Shown here in pieces: positions 1-9,383 of a stretch of 44,079 nt of DNA. Every line of letters begins with the position of its first letter. The first letter of the stretch is position 1. Origin of the DNA: Candidatus Kapaibacterium sp. (GTDB lineage Bacteria; Bacteroidota; Ignavibacteria; Kapaibacteriales; Kapaibacteriaceae); assembly GCA_030833725.1 (NCBI GenBank), contig JAURGP010000001.1, positions 1-44,079 on the forward strand. Reading direction: 5' to 3'. Under the pieces are notes generated by a model. The model made no database searches. It was not told the origin of the DNA and saw nothing but the letters and a program-made list of their open reading frames with translations. A program made the translations under genes and the position numbers.

Positions 1-402
1 GACCGACGTAGCAAACTCGGAGTTCCCCCGGCCACCGTATCCACCCTTGGCCAGAACCACGCGTTGGCCATCTCTGTCGAGATCGGCCAACTGCTCACCG
101 GTAACCTTATCGCGAATCACTGTACCGCACGGGACCTTGATGATGATGTCATCGCCACTCTTGCCGGTACATCGGCTTTTGCCACCTGGCGCTCCGGCCA
201 TGGCTTTGTAGTGTCGCTTGTAGGTAAAGTCCAGAAGTGTTCCCAGCTGGTGATGGGCCTCGGCAATAACGTTTCCGCCGTTACCACCATTACCTCCATC
301 TGGGCCGCCCTTTGGGACGTACTTTTCGCGGCGAAAGGAGATATGCCCCTTTCCACCATCGCCGGACTTCACCTCGATGGTAGCAGTATCTATGAAATTC
401 AT
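1..402 (-). CDS. obg: GTPase Obg/CgtA, N-terminal part (gene runs off the left edge)
   Basis: Only the first 134 codons are inside the window; the reading frame is open to base 1. The translation starts [17 protein letters not shown] and continues with the glycine-rich Obg fold ([21 protein letters not shown] at residues 23-43, then a TYKRHYKA segment and a GTVIRD..GEQLADL segment). This is the Obg N-terminal domain; the GTPase domain with the G motifs would lie outside the window. Obg is a ribosome-associated GTPase in 50S maturation and stress control. The start is the ATG at 402-400, which overlaps the stop of the upstream 387-aa gene in an ATGA arrangement, so translation is probably coupled to that gene. 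The GTPase motifs cannot be checked here. Confidence 0.93.
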   Translation of the reverse strand, partial: MNFIDTATIEVKSGDGGKGHISFRREKYVPKGGPDGGNGGNGGNVIAEAHHQLGTLLDFTYKRHYKAMAGAPGGKSRCTGKSGDDIIIKVPCGTVIRDKVTGEQLADLDRDGQRVVLAKGGYGGRGNSEFATSV

Positions 403-1562
403 CGGAATGCTCGATTCAAGGCGTGGGTAAACTCCATGGCAATCGCATTCGTTGCGGCGATGCCTCGCTTTACGAGCCAGCGGTCGAGTTTCGCCGCTGC
501 TATCTTCCAAGTTTCGCTGCCCAGCACGTCACCTACGACCATCTCCATCTCTACATCGTCAGCGCTAAACAGGCGTTTGAGGAATCGCTCCCGACCTCCA
601 GAGCCGATGTGGGCGATGTAGCGCTCGTAGCGGACGTCGTAGGCATTGGTCGCCACCGGGGGCTGAGCAGGCTCCGGTTCGGGCTCCGGCGTCAGCTCTG
701 GTGCAGGCTTCGGTTCGGGCTCCGGTGTTGGCTCCGGCTGTGCCGTAAATGCCGGCCGCTGCACTCCCGTCTCGATCTCGGAGATCACCAGGTCGATCAC
801 GTCGAAGAAGGCCGAGCGGCTCAGAAACTTCAGGTTTTCACGGTACAGCTTGCGCTCGAGCGTCTGTGAAAGTGGGATAGCCCCCTTATCATCCAGAAAG
901 ATGATCACGGCCTCTGTTGGGACGGTATCCGCTGGAAGGTCGGTGTGATAGGCGGCAAACCACTCGTACATCGGATCCAGCAAGGCAACGAAGTCGTCCT
1001 GGGATAGATCCAGGATCGCATCGTTGTCGATCTTCTCTACGACTCTCTCGAACTCGACGATCGACAGGATGTCCAGCGACGTGAGGGCGTCGGCACGACG
1101 GGTTTCGATCCACTGGCGCAGACCATCTGTAAGGTAGCCGTGATCGTACACATAATCTAGGCGTAGCAGGACTTCGTGTAGTGGTTTGGTGGGTTCCCCT
1201 CGGAATACGAACCATTTCAGCGTAGTGCGGGGCCGACAAAGCATGTTCAGTCGCACTTTCACGGCTGCATCCGTTGCGGCCGTCAGTTCCTCGTGGTCAA
1301 AACGTGCATGACGCACGTAGGCCTCGTCGAGCCTAGCAAAAAGCTCACGAAAGGCCGGCTCCGAAGTGTCGAACCGGGGATTTGACGTACGCAGAGCACG
1401 CTCCTCATGGATCCACCACTGCACCTCGGCGCCAAAAAAGGCACGATAGGCCGGATGAAGATCCGGAAGTGCTTGGAGATCCTTCAGGGTAACGTAGGGG
1501 GCTCTGGTAGCCAGTTGATCGCGCAGGCCTTTTCGAGCCCGTTCGAGTTCACGTTCGAACAT
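399..1562 (-). CDS. Unknown 387-aa protein with Pro/Glu-rich linker
   Basis: I do not recognise a family. There is no signal peptide or membrane segment, so it is probably cytoplasmic. Three parts are visible: an acidic/aromatic helical N-terminal region of about 275 residues, a low-complexity linker of alternating Pro and Glu (about residues 276-306), and a compact C-terminal helical domain of about 80 residues rich in Arg and Lys ([15 protein letters not shown]). The organisation suggests two folded domains tethered by a stiff linker. It lies 34 bp after radA and overlaps the obg start by 4 bp, so it is co-expressed with a DNA repair gene and a ribosome-assembly GTPase. A TATCTTCG box at 1574-1567 ends only 4 nt before the ATG, so leaderless transcription is possible. 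Confidence 0.8.
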   Translation of the reverse strand: MFERELERARKGLRDQLATRAPYVTLKDLQALPDLHPAYRAFFGAEVQWWIHEERALRTSNPRFDTSEPAFRELFARLDEAYVRHARFDHEELTAATDAAVKVRLNMLCRPRTTLKWFVFRGEPTKPLHEVLLRLDYVYDHGYLTDGLRQWIETRRADALTSLDILSIVEFERVVEKIDNDAILDLSQDDFVALLDPMYEWFAAYHTDLPADTVPTEAVIIFLDDKGAIPLSQTLERKLYRENLKFLSRSAFFDVIDLVISEIETGVQRPAFTAQPEPTPEPEPKPAPELTPEPEPEPAQPPVATNAYDVRYERYIAHIGSGGRERFLKRLFSADDVEMEMVVGDVLGSETWKIAAAKLDRWLVKRGIAATNAIAMEFTHALNRAFR

Positions 1563-1596
1563 GGGGCGAAGATACGCACCAATTCAGCGTTCAACC

Positions 1597-2934
1597 TCAG
1601 TACAGCGAACGGAGCACATCAATCAAGCGCTCGGCCGGCTGAACATGATGCGTAACAGACTTGTTGGTTGAGGGTGCAAAGATCGTGGTCAGACCGAGAC
1701 GGATCGCCTCCTGAACGCGTTGCTCCAAATGGGCCACACGGCGGATCTCTCCGGTCAAACCCAGCTCGCCCACAAAGGCCATCGTTGGTGGAATGGGGCT
1801 ATCACGTACGCTCGAGGCAATGGCAACAGCCATTCCCAAGTCCAAGGCCGGATCCTGAATCGAAATGCCACCGGCAACGTTCACGAACACGTCGGACTGA
1901 CGCGTGGAAATGCCTCCACGTTTTTCCAACACAGCCAGGATCAACTGCAGGCGCTTACTATCGTACCCGGTGCTCACCCGTTGTGGCGTAGCGTATCCGC
2001 TGGGCGAGACCAAGGCCTGCACCTCTACCAAGAGTGGTCGCGTACCTTCGGTGACGGCTACCACGGCTGTGCCCGGTTCGCCCGCTCGACGATTCGACAA
2101 CAACACTTCCGATGGATTTGCCACCTCAGCCAGGCCAGTTGACAGCATGTCGAACACACCGATCTCGTTAGTTGAGCCATAGCGGTTCTTCAACGCTCGA
2201 AGCACACGATAGGAGTACATCCCATCGCCTTCGAACTGCAGGACGGCGTCTACCATGTGCTCCAGGACCTTCGGCCCAGCAAGGAGGCCATCCTTCGTCA
2301 CGTGACCGATCAGAATCGTCGGTATACCCGAGGACTTGGCAATCTTGGTGAGTAAGGCCGTACACTCACGCACCTGTGCCACACTACCTGCCGATGATTC
2401 CAGTTGCTCGGTCACCATCGTTTGAATCGAGTCGACGATCACAAGAGCCGGCGACGTTTGTGCGATTAACGCTCCGATGCGCTCGATCGACGTTTCCGAA
2501 GCCACCGCCACACCGGAGGCAGATAGTCCCAACCGATCAGCGCGCTGCTTGATCTGATGCAAACTTTCTTCACCGGTAACATACAGTGCTGTTCCAGCAG
2601 TGGTGCCGAGGTTTGCGGCTAGCTGTAGTGTGAGGGTACTCTTTCCCATGCCGGGATCGCCCCCTAACAGGACAATGCTTCCCGGAACCAGTCCGCCGCC
2701 GAGCACGCGATCCAGTTCGTTGATACCCGTGCGCTTGCGTGGCGCTTGATCTGCATTCACGTCTGGTAGAGCTACGGCTTGTATTCCAGCCGCAGACACC
2801 GTGCGAGACGGTGTCCCACGTTCTTGGACCTCCTCAACAAATGTTTCCCACTCACCACAAGCTGGGCAGCGGCCCATCCACTTTGGCGAGGACTGGCCAC
2901 ACGATGTGCAGCGATACAGGGTGCGAGTCTTCAT
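1597..2934 (-). CDS. radA: DNA repair protein RadA (branch migration ATPase)
   Basis: The 445-aa product has the full RadA order: an N-terminal four-Cys zinc finger (C9, C12, C23, C26), a Walker A loop GGDPGMGKST at 91-100, the RadA-specific KNRYGS motif (in LKNRYGSTNEIGVF), and a C-terminal Lon-like domain. RadA is a RecA-like ATPase that drives D-loop branch migration in recombinational repair. I chose the ATG at 2934 (MKTRTLYRC): it places the zinc finger at the usual distance from the N-terminus, and the upstream TTG at 2952 would lie inside a promoter-like TACCTTTG box. The gene is divergent from the phytoene synthase gene, and the unknown 387-aa gene and obg follow on the same strand. 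Confidence 0.96.
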   Translation of the reverse strand: MKTRTLYRCTSCGQSSPKWMGRCPACGEWETFVEEVQERGTPSRTVSAAGIQAVALPDVNADQAPRKRTGINELDRVLGGGLVPGSIVLLGGDPGMGKSTLTLQLAANLGTTAGTALYVTGEESLHQIKQRADRLGLSASGVAVASETSIERIGALIAQTSPALVIVDSIQTMVTEQLESSAGSVAQVRECTALLTKIAKSSGIPTILIGHVTKDGLLAGPKVLEHMVDAVLQFEGDGMYSYRVLRALKNRYGSTNEIGVFDMLSTGLAEVANPSEVLLSNRRAGEPGTAVVAVTEGTRPLLVEVQALVSPSGYATPQRVSTGYDSKRLQLILAVLEKRGGISTRQSDVFVNVAGGISIQDPALDLGMAVAIASSVRDSPIPPTMAFVGELGLTGEIRRVAHLEQRVQEAIRLGLTTIFAPSTNKSVTHHVQPAERLIDVLRSLY

Positions 2935-2949
2935 GGTAATACGTGGCTG

Positions 2950-2966
2950 CAAAGGTAGTACATTCG
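2950..2966. promoter_or_regulatory. Divergent promoter pair between radA and the phytoene synthase gene
   Basis: Within a 43-bp divergent gap there are two Bacteroidota-type -7 elements side by side. TACCTTTG on the minus strand (2957-2950) faces radA, and TACATTCG on the plus strand (2959-2966) faces the phytoene synthase gene; the second has TTCG instead of TTTG. Spacing to the ATGs is 15 and 11 nt, so leaders would be very short. I see no convincing TTG -33 box for either. Confidence 0.45.
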
Positions 2967-2977
2967 TAGTCGTGTCT

Positions 2978-3913
2978 ATGACTACTGCCTCGCCATCATC
3001 TATCGTCCAACAGGATGTTGAGCATGACTACGAAGTGTGCCGCCAGGTCACCTTCACGCATGCAAAAACGTTCTACTTTGCCTCCCACTTCATTCCCAGA
3101 AAGAAGCGAGCAGCGTGCTACGCCGTGTACGCGTTCTGCCGATATGTGGACGACATTGTAGACGTGGCAATGGAACAGGGCCATGTGACGCGTGATGATG
3201 CTTGCCGACTGGTCGAGCAGTGGCGGACAGCCGTGGGACAACTCTACGACGGGGCCACAACGTCCAGCAGCAGCGAGGTATCCCACCACGTTCTGCGCGC
3301 CTGGGAGCACACCCTTCAGCAGTACCATATCCCACGGCACCTCCCTGAGGAACTGATCGAGGGTGTGCTGATGGACACCGAGGTGTCGCGCTTCGCCACC
3401 TTCGACGACCTCCGCGAGTACTGCTACAAGGTGGCATCGGTGGTTGGACTGATGACCTCCGAGATTTTCCAGTACTCTTCTGCCGAGGCGATTCCACATG
3501 CCATTGACCTTGGCATTGCCATGCAGCTTACGAACATCATCCGTGATGTAAAGGAAGACGCCGTGCGCGGACGCATCTACCTTCCCCAGGACGAACTGGC
3601 TGCCTACGGTGTATCAGAAGCCGACGTCCTTGCCTCGCGCTGGTCGGAGAACATGCATCGCCTGATGCAGTTCCAAGTAGAGCGAGCGCACGCCTACTAC
3701 GATAGCGCCGATTGTGGCATTGCCTACCTAGAGCCCGATAGCAGGCTTACCGTGCAGCTGATGAGCACCAACTACCGGAACATTCTCACGGTGGTGGAGC
3801 GCGCAGACTTCAACGTGTTTCAGGGTAGGGCCAGCACATCACTCTGGCAAAAGGTATCAACCATTCCCACGGCGTGGTGGAAGGTGCGACAGCTTCCGAA
3901 CTACCGGAAGTAG
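2978..3913 (+). CDS. Squalene/phytoene synthase family protein (trans-isoprenyl head-to-head synthase)
   Basis: The 311-aa protein carries both Asp-rich motifs of the family: CRYVDDIVD near residue 55 and TNIIRDVKEDAVRGRIYLP in the second half. It also has the HAKTFYFASHFIPRKKR and YAVYAFCR segments typical of CrtB. Enzymes of this family join two geranylgeranyl or farnesyl diphosphates head to head, giving phytoene (carotenoids) or squalene/presqualene (hopanoids). No desaturase, cyclase or other crt/hpn gene is adjacent, so the product cannot be decided here; the sequence looks closer to CrtB. The start is the ATG at 2978, 11 nt after a TACATTCG box. Its 3' end overlaps the convergent DUF6544-like gene by 13 bp. 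Confidence 0.85.
   Translation: MTTASPSSIVQQDVEHDYEVCRQVTFTHAKTFYFASHFIPRKKRAACYAVYAFCRYVDDIVDVAMEQGHVTRDDACRLVEQWRTAVGQLYDGATTSSSSEVSHHVLRAWEHTLQQYHIPRHLPEELIEGVLMDTEVSRFATFDDLREYCYKVASVVGLMTSEIFQYSSAEAIPHAIDLGIAMQLTNIIRDVKEDAVRGRIYLPQDELAAYGVSEADVLASRWSENMHRLMQFQVERAHAYYDSADCGIAYLEPDSRLTVQLMSTNYRNILTVVERADFNVFQGRASTSLWQKVSTIPTAWWKVRQLPNYRK
3893..3910. terminator. Possible bidirectional hairpin in overlapping 3' ends
   Basis: A perfect 6-bp inverted repeat (CTTCCG ... CGGAAG) with a 6-nt loop lies where two convergent genes overlap by 13 bp, and both stop codons fall in or next to it. It could help terminate transcripts from both sides. There is no T-tract on either strand, so intrinsic terminator function is uncertain. 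Confidence 0.3.
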
Positions 3914-4752
3914 TACTGCAGGTCCTTCAGCGTGAAGTGACCGTACTCAAAATCCCCATCGGGAAGATTCCAGACGAACGTAACCTGTGTAGGTACGTGT
4001 ACACCATCGATGCGTTGATAGTTCGAGCATCGCATCGTGAATTGTGTCTGCTCGAAGCCACTGCGATGATCGCGGTACTTGCTGTTCGTGGTGATGCGCT
4101 CCACCTGTCCATCGTCATTCACGTGGAACAGAGCTTCAACGCGCGTTGGACCGTCGGCAAGAATGGCCTTGGCTGTGTTGCCGTCGATCGCTTCCCATCG
4201 TAGCGCCTTAGTAGGCAACAGTCCTGTGGGTAGCCATACCAGATCACTCAAGAAGCGAAACAGCATAGAGTGATTTGTTTCAGCCCCCTCCAGCTCACGC
4301 AGTGTGATCGCACCAAAGAGCTTGAGATGTCCGTGACCTTCGCCATGAAGAAAGCTCAGCTTTGCCGTGCGCCACCAAAACGTGTGGTGTTTCAGGAAGG
4401 CATCCCACACGAATCCCGGTTCCATGCCTGATAGGTACTCCGTAGCCGAAACCGTAAACCACGGGCGGTCGGCTCCGTGCCGAAACCGGGCGCGAATCTT
4501 CAGGATAGCATAGCGGATGTTCTGCTGACCGTCCCGGAGAGCGTAGTCGAGGTAGCGCTGAACAGGCTCCGGCAGCGATGCTGTCCGCTGGGATGAGTAG
4601 GCAGGCAGCTCGTTCTTGCCGATCGACCGCAAGAGCCGCTTGATCCAGCGACGCACAAACAATCGCGAGAGCAAGGCGCTCGCTGCCCACAGTACCAGCA
4701 GCGTTGCCAGTACGGTTCCAAAGATCAAAGGAAGTTTGGGCAGCTCGGTCAT
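3901..4752 (-). CDS. DUF6544-like membrane-anchored protein
   Basis: This 283-aa protein has an N-terminal hydrophobic segment (about residues 8-28) followed by basic residues, then LPEPVQRYLDYAL, a W-rich central part (FVWDAFLKHHTFWW) and LVWLPTGLLPTKALRW. These resemble the conserved blocks of the DUF6544 family, whose members have no assigned biochemical function; the match is from memory. It is the last gene of the ATP synthase run, 10 bp after atpG, and may be co-transcribed by read-through. Its stop codon lies inside the end of the convergent phytoene synthase gene. Confidence 0.7.
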   Translation of the reverse strand: MTELPKLPLIFGTVLATLLVLWAASALLSRLFVRRWIKRLLRSIGKNELPAYSSQRTASLPEPVQRYLDYALRDGQQNIRYAILKIRARFRHGADRPWFTVSATEYLSGMEPGFVWDAFLKHHTFWWRTAKLSFLHGEGHGHLKLFGAITLRELEGAETNHSMLFRFLSDLVWLPTGLLPTKALRWEAIDGNTAKAILADGPTRVEALFHVNDDGQVERITTNSKYRDHRSGFEQTQFTMRCSNYQRIDGVHVPTQVTFVWNLPDGDFEYGHFTLKDLQYYFR

Positions 4753-4762
4753 TGGCGGTGCC

Positions 4763-5644
4763 TTACTTACCGCTCAACGCTTCGGCACCACCCACGATCT
4801 CGAGCATTTCCTTAGTGATGGCAGCCTGACGTTCGCGGTTGTAAATCAACTGCAGCGACGAAATCAGATCACGAGCGTTGTTGGTAGCGTTCTCCATGGC
4901 CATCATCCGTGCGGCTTGCTCGGCGGCATTGCTATCCAGCAACGAGCGCCACACCTGCATGTTCAGGTACTGCGGCAGCAAGGCATCCAAGATCTCGGCT
5001 CGCGTTGGCTCAAAGATGTAATCCGTAGCCGACGCCCTACTCGACGACGTCTCTGCCGAGGGTGCGATCGGTAAGAGCTGCATAGCGTTCACATCCTGTC
5101 GGATCACGGAGACGAACTCCGAGTGGAGTACCTCTACGCGATCTACGGTGCCAGCCAAGAAGGCATCCGATGCCATCGTGGAGATCTGCAGAGCCGTCGA
5201 GAAGTTCAATCCGGTGAACACATCAGGAAAGCTACGTACCACATCGGCCGACTGCTTGAACGCACCTGCGGCGCGGCGGCCAACCGGTACAAGCTGAATC
5301 GTAATCCCTGGTACGTCGCGCCGCAGCTGCTCCATACGCTCACGTGCTGCACGCAGAATGTTGGTGTTGAAGCCACCACACAGGCCGCGGTCCGAAGTAA
5401 CAACAATCAGCATCACCGTGCGCAACTGCTCACGTGACTCGAAGTATGGGTGAACAAAGTCCGTTTCCGCCATAGCCAGATTGCTCAGAATCTTCTGTAA
5501 CTGGTTGGCATACGGACGGGCTGCCGTGATGGCATCCTGCGCGCGACGAAGCTTTGCCGCAGCCACCATGCGCATGGCCTGGGTGATCTTCGACGTGTTG
5601 CGAATCGATACAATACGGGTACGTGTTTCTTTGAGCGTTGCCAT
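4763..5644 (-). CDS. atpG: ATP synthase F1 subunit gamma
   Basis: The 293-aa protein shows the two conserved ends of the gamma rotor subunit: N-terminal IRNTSKITQAMRMVAAAKLRRAQ and C-terminal ATNNARDLISSLQLIYNRERQAAITKE(M)LEIVGGAEAL. Between them is the TSDRGLCGGFNTN motif. These form the coiled-coil shaft that turns inside the alpha3beta3 head. It follows hldD by 10 bp. Gamma normally directly follows atpA in such operons, so the separation by hldD is unusual. The annotated start fits the family start MA-x-LKE. Confidence 0.97.
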   Translation of the reverse strand: MATLKETRTRIVSIRNTSKITQAMRMVAAAKLRRAQDAITAARPYANQLQKILSNLAMAETDFVHPYFESREQLRTVMLIVVTSDRGLCGGFNTNILRAARERMEQLRRDVPGITIQLVPVGRRAAGAFKQSADVVRSFPDVFTGLNFSTALQISTMASDAFLAGTVDRVEVLHSEFVSVIRQDVNAMQLLPIAPSAETSSSRASATDYIFEPTRAEILDALLPQYLNMQVWRSLLDSNAAEQAARMMAMENATNNARDLISSLQLIYNRERQAAITKEMLEIVGGAEALSGK

Positions 5645-5654
5645 AGTTCAGGGC

Positions 5655-6635
5655 TTACGTTGTTGTTTCGAGGTAGGGCCAGGGGGTATGAAGGTAGCCG
5701 TTCACATAATCAGCTACGGCGTCTTCCAGCGGCGTTAGTTCAAGATCCGGAAGCTCGCTACGCAGGAGCGTCATGTCGGCTTGCGTGAAGTTCTGATACT
5801 GTCCGGCCAAATGGTCCGGCATAGGGATGTAGGTAATGGAAGGGGGCTTGCCGAGTGCAGTACAAACAGCCGTGGCAAGATCGTTCCAACTTCGCGCCGT
5901 ACCCGTGCCCAGATTGAACAGTCCATTAATGTCCGGACGATGAACAAACTGCATGATCACGCGCACCACGTCCTTCACGTAGATGAAGTCGCGTAGCTGA
6001 CCACCATCAACGTAGTCCGGATGACGTGAGGCAAACAGTCGCACAGTTCCTGATGTCATCATCTGGTGATAGGCTTTGAACACCATGCTGGCCTGATCAC
6101 CCTTATGGTACTCGTGCGGACCGAACACGTTGAACAGTTTCAGGCCCACGGCACTGTCACGCAGTCCTTGGTCGTCCATCCACAGGTCAAACAGGTGTTT
6201 CGAGTACCCGTACATGTTCAACGGCCGCAGGTGGCGTTCCGACTCGTTGTAGCCCATGCTACCGTCGCCATAGGTGGCAGCGGAACTGGCATAGATGAAC
6301 CGAGCCTGATGGTCGGCAGCAAACTCGGCTACGTCGCACGAAAACTGAAAGTTGTTGTCGTAGAGGTAGTCGGCATCACGTTCCGTCGTGGCCGAGCACG
6401 CTCCAAGGTGGATCACGGTATCTACCGTTCCAAGATCAAGCTGATCTCCGGACGCCATGATCGCACGAAACTCTTCCTTGCTGACAAGGTCGATGTATGA
6501 CCTACCAACCAGATTCTTCCACTTCTCACCACTGCGCAGGGAGTCCACGATCAGCACATCCGTATGGCCGGCACGGTTGAGTGCGTCCAGCACACAACTG
6601 CCAATAAATCCGGCGCCTCCGGTAAGGATGATCAT
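5655..6635 (-). CDS. hldD: ADP-L-glycero-D-manno-heptose 6-epimerase
   Basis: The 326-aa short-chain dehydrogenase-type epimerase begins MIILTGGAGFIGS (NAD(P)-binding GxxGxxG), has the catalytic pair Y142-xxx-K146 in MYGYSK, and carries RfaD/HldD-specific stretches (NVFGPHEYHKGDQASMVFK and DFIYVKDV). The enzyme makes ADP-L-glycero-beta-D-manno-heptose, the donor for the LPS inner core, which supports a Gram-negative envelope. It sits inside the ATP synthase operon, 19 bp after atpA and 10 bp before atpG, with no sign of its own promoter. That position is the odd point; the protein itself looks complete and normal. Confidence 0.94.
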   Translation of the reverse strand: MIILTGGAGFIGSCVLDALNRAGHTDVLIVDSLRSGEKWKNLVGRSYIDLVSKEEFRAIMASGDQLDLGTVDTVIHLGACSATTERDADYLYDNNFQFSCDVAEFAADHQARFIYASSAATYGDGSMGYNESERHLRPLNMYGYSKHLFDLWMDDQGLRDSAVGLKLFNVFGPHEYHKGDQASMVFKAYHQMMTSGTVRLFASRHPDYVDGGQLRDFIYVKDVVRVIMQFVHRPDINGLFNLGTGTARSWNDLATAVCTALGKPPSITYIPMPDHLAGQYQNFTQADMTLLRSELPDLELTPLEDAVADYVNGYLHTPWPYLETTT

Positions 6636-6654
6636 AGCGTGCCCTAAGTGTTCG

Positions 6655-8211
6655 TTACGCCGCTACCGTAGCAGCAAAGCGCTCCGTAAAGGACGTGAGT
6701 AGCGAGTTCAGCATCTGGACAATCTCATCGGTGAGAGCCTTGTCGCGTTGCAATTTCTGGATCAACTCCGGCTGCGACACCTTCACCGTTTCCAACAGTT
6801 CCTGCTCGAAACGCTTCACTTCCGTTACAGGCAGTTCGTCCATGAAGCCGTTAGTAGCAGCGTAGATCGTCACGATCTGCTCCTCAACCGGTACCGGTGA
6901 GTACTGCTGCTGCTTCATCACTTCCATCAGACGTGCGCCACGGCGGAGCTGCTGCTGCGTGGACTTGTCCAGGTCGGAACCGAACTTGGCAAATGCCTCC
7001 AATGCGCGGAACTGTGCCAACTCCAGCTTGAGTGGGCCGGCGACCTTCTTCATGGCCTTGATTTGCGCGTTGCCACCTACACGGGATACCGAAATACCCA
7101 CGTTGAGAGCAGGACGCACACCGGCGTTGAACAGGCTTGGCTCGAGGTAGATCTGACCGTCCGTAATGGAGATCACGTTGGTAGGAATGTAGGCAGATAC
7201 GTCACCAGCCTGCGTTTCAATCACAGGAAGAGCAGTAAGTGAGCCCCCTCCCAACTTGTCGTTCAACTTGGCAGCACGTTCCAGCAAGCGGCTGTGGAGG
7301 TAGAAGACGTCGCCCGGATAGGCCTCGCGTCCTGGTGGACGGCGCAGCAGGAGCGACACCTGACGGTAGGCAGCAGCCTGCTTGGTTAGGTCATCGTAGA
7401 TCACCAGTGCGTGACGTCCGCTATCACGGAAGTACTCACCCATCGAGCATCCGCAATACGGTGCAACAAACTGCAGAGGAGCAGGATCGGAAGCCGAGGC
7501 TGTCACGATCGTGGTGTACTCCATCGCCCCGTACTTCTGCAGTGTGGCTAGCACGTTGGCAACGGTGGATCCCTTCTGACCGATGGCAACGTAGATACAG
7601 TACACCGGCTCAATGCCATTGGCTTTCGCTTCTTCGGTGTGCGTGTACTTCTGGTTGATGATCGTGTCCACGGCGATCACGGTCTTACCCGTTTGGCGGT
7701 CGCCGATAATCAGCTCGCGCTGACCGCGGCCGATTGGAATCAGCGAGTCTACGGCCTTGATACCAGTTTGCAGCGGCTGTGTTACCGGCTGACGATCGAT
7801 CACACCCAACGCCTTACGCTCGATCGGATAGATTGCCGATTCCTTAATCGGACCCTTACCATCCAGGGGCTGACCGAGTGGGTTCACGACGCGGCCCAAA
7901 AGACCTTCGCCAACAGGCACCGATGCAATACGACCGGTGCGACGAGCTTGGTCGCCTTCCTTCACCAGCGAGTCATCGCCAAAGAGAACCACACCTACGC
8001 TGTCCTCCTCGAGGTTGAGTACCATTCCCACAACACCGTTGGGGAACTCCACCAGCTCGGAGGCCATCACGTTGCTCAGGCCGTATACGCGAGCAACACC
8101 GTCGCCCACTTGGAGCACGGTGCCAACTTCATACACATCGGTTTCTTTTTCGAATCCTGCGAGCTGTCGTCGGAGAATTGCTGAAATCTCTTCGGGGCGA
8201 ACATCAGCCAT
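6655..8211 (-). CDS. atpA: ATP synthase F1 subunit alpha
   Basis: The 518-aa protein is a full-length alpha subunit with the Walker A loop GDRQTGKT at 170-177, a [16 protein letters not shown] segment, and the conserved [36 protein letters not shown] region. Alpha subunits carry the non-catalytic nucleotide sites and alternate with beta in the F1 head. The beta subunit (atpD) and epsilon (atpC) are not in this cluster. The start codon lies 48 bp after the atpH stop. An ARGGGGCT octamer (7249-7242, minus strand) falls inside the conserved GGGSL stretch. Confidence 0.98.
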   Translation of the reverse strand: MADVRPEEISAILRRQLAGFEKETDVYEVGTVLQVGDGVARVYGLSNVMASELVEFPNGVVGMVLNLEEDSVGVVLFGDDSLVKEGDQARRTGRIASVPVGEGLLGRVVNPLGQPLDGKGPIKESAIYPIERKALGVIDRQPVTQPLQTGIKAVDSLIPIGRGQRELIIGDRQTGKTVIAVDTIINQKYTHTEEAKANGIEPVYCIYVAIGQKGSTVANVLATLQKYGAMEYTTIVTASASDPAPLQFVAPYCGCSMGEYFRDSGRHALVIYDDLTKQAAAYRQVSLLLRRPPGREAYPGDVFYLHSRLLERAAKLNDKLGGGSLTALPVIETQAGDVSAYIPTNVISITDGQIYLEPSLFNAGVRPALNVGISVSRVGGNAQIKAMKKVAGPLKLELAQFRALEAFAKFGSDLDKSTQQQLRRGARLMEVMKQQQYSPVPVEEQIVTIYAATNGFMDELPVTEVKRFEQELLETVKVSQPELIQKLQRDKALTDEIVQMLNSLLTSFTERFAATVAA

Positions 8212-8259
8212 GGTTGTGATCCTTCTTCAGTATTCGGTCGGTGTTGATCAATTGTGTTC

Positions 8260-8808
8260 TTAGTTCAGAATCTCAGCGGACAACCTGGTGCGCAGATCCT
8301 CCAGCTGGTGCTGTAGCGTTCCGTCGTAGACGTTGTCGCCGATGGCAATGCGCATGCCCCCAATCAACGACGCATCTACGGAGTACACAGCTTCGATAGT
8401 TTTTCCTGTTCGCGTTGCTACAGCCTTTTGAACGCGATCTCTGGTTGCTGCATCAAGCTCAGCAGCCGATGCTACCGAGATGCGCAGCACGTTGTTTCGC
8501 TGGTCGAGCAGGTCTGCGTACGACTGGATGATCTCTCGGTAGAACCGCTCACGACCTTTCTCGATGACCAGCTGCAGGAAGGTCAGTGTTAGGGGGCTTA
8601 CCGACTCGGCAAATGCCTCCTTCACGATCGCTTTCTTGCGCCACCACTCAATGATGGGGCTACGCAGGAGCATCCGCAGATCGGCCGAGGCTTCGGCTGT
8701 TTCTTTTACCCGAACCAGATCGGCTTGCACGGCATCTTCAATACCCTGAGAGACAGCTTCGCTGAGCAGGGCAGAGGCATAGCGATCGGCAATGGCTTTA
8801 ATGGACAT
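8260..8808 (-). CDS. atpH: ATP synthase F1 subunit delta
   Basis: This 182-aa protein matches the delta (OSCP) subunit in length and pattern: an N-terminal IADRYASALLSEA helix, a central LRSPIIEWWRKKAIVKEAF motif, and the C-terminal DASLIGGMRIAIGDNVYDGTLQHQLEDLRTRL signature. Delta joins the peripheral stalk (subunit b) to the top of the F1 head. It lies 33 bp downstream of atpF and upstream of atpA, the standard order. Confidence 0.96.
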   Translation of the reverse strand: MSIKAIADRYASALLSEAVSQGIEDAVQADLVRVKETAEASADLRMLLRSPIIEWWRKKAIVKEAFAESVSPLTLTFLQLVIEKGRERFYREIIQSYADLLDQRNNVLRISVASAAELDAATRDRVQKAVATRTGKTIEAVYSVDASLIGGMRIAIGDNVYDGTLQHQLEDLRTRLSAEILN

Positions 8809-8841
8809 GGTGCAAATCTGTATGGGTTCGGTTCAGGAGAA

Positions 8842-9345
8842 TCAGTTCTTCGACAGTTCGTTCACGTAGTCCTCTGCGATGCGCTTGTGGTCGGCATCGT
8901 TGATGGACCGACCCAGCATCTTGGATGTGGCATCCACTACCATCGTGGAGACCTCGGAGCGAAGCTGCTGCAAGGCAAGGTCACGTTGACGCTCGATTTC
9001 ACGCGTTGCGTCATAAACCTTCTGCTTCTTGACCACCTCTGCCTCTTCGGCTGCCTTGCGCACGATGGCTTCGGCTTGAAGCTTTCCTTCGCGCACGATA
9101 GACATCATCTCGTTCTGCGCATTGGCAATCTTCTCCTTGCTCTCCGTGAGGATCGCCTTGGCTTCTGCATTTGCCGTTTCAGCATTTCGCAGAGCTTCGT
9201 CGATGGTGTGCGTGCGAGACGCTAAGGCCGACATCATCGGCTTCCACGCGAACTTGGCAATGATGAGGGCGAAGATCGTGAAGTTGATAAGCGTCCAGAA
9301 CACAAGTCCCGGACTCAATTGCAGAAACGCTGGTAGGTTACCCAT
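8842..9345 (-). CDS. atpF: ATP synthase F0 subunit b
   Basis: The 167-aa protein has one N-terminal membrane helix (about residues 11-31, LVFWTLINFTIFALIIAKFAW) followed by a long charged, Ala-rich helix expected to form the peripheral-stalk dimer. The KPM sequence after the helix and the repeated A/E/K pattern are typical. It follows atpE after a 119-bp gap that holds a strong hairpin, so its expression may be set separately from that of the c subunit. Confidence 0.95.
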   Translation of the reverse strand: MGNLPAFLQLSPGLVFWTLINFTIFALIIAKFAWKPMMSALASRTHTIDEALRNAETANAEAKAILTESKEKIANAQNEMMSIVREGKLQAEAIVRKAAEEAEVVKKQKVYDATREIERQRDLALQQLRSEVSTMVVDATSKMLGRSINDADHKRIAEDYVNELSKN

Positions 9346-9383
9346 AATGCTCTCGGTAAAACGGACGATCGTTCACGTGTACT

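Noticed and set aside
64-621. 185-codon plus-strand open frame
   Set aside because: It lies opposite the obg N-terminus and the unknown gene; the minus-strand translation is clear Obg.
660-735. Repeat tract as a non-coding satellite
   Set aside because: It encodes the Pro/Glu linker of the 387-aa protein in frame.
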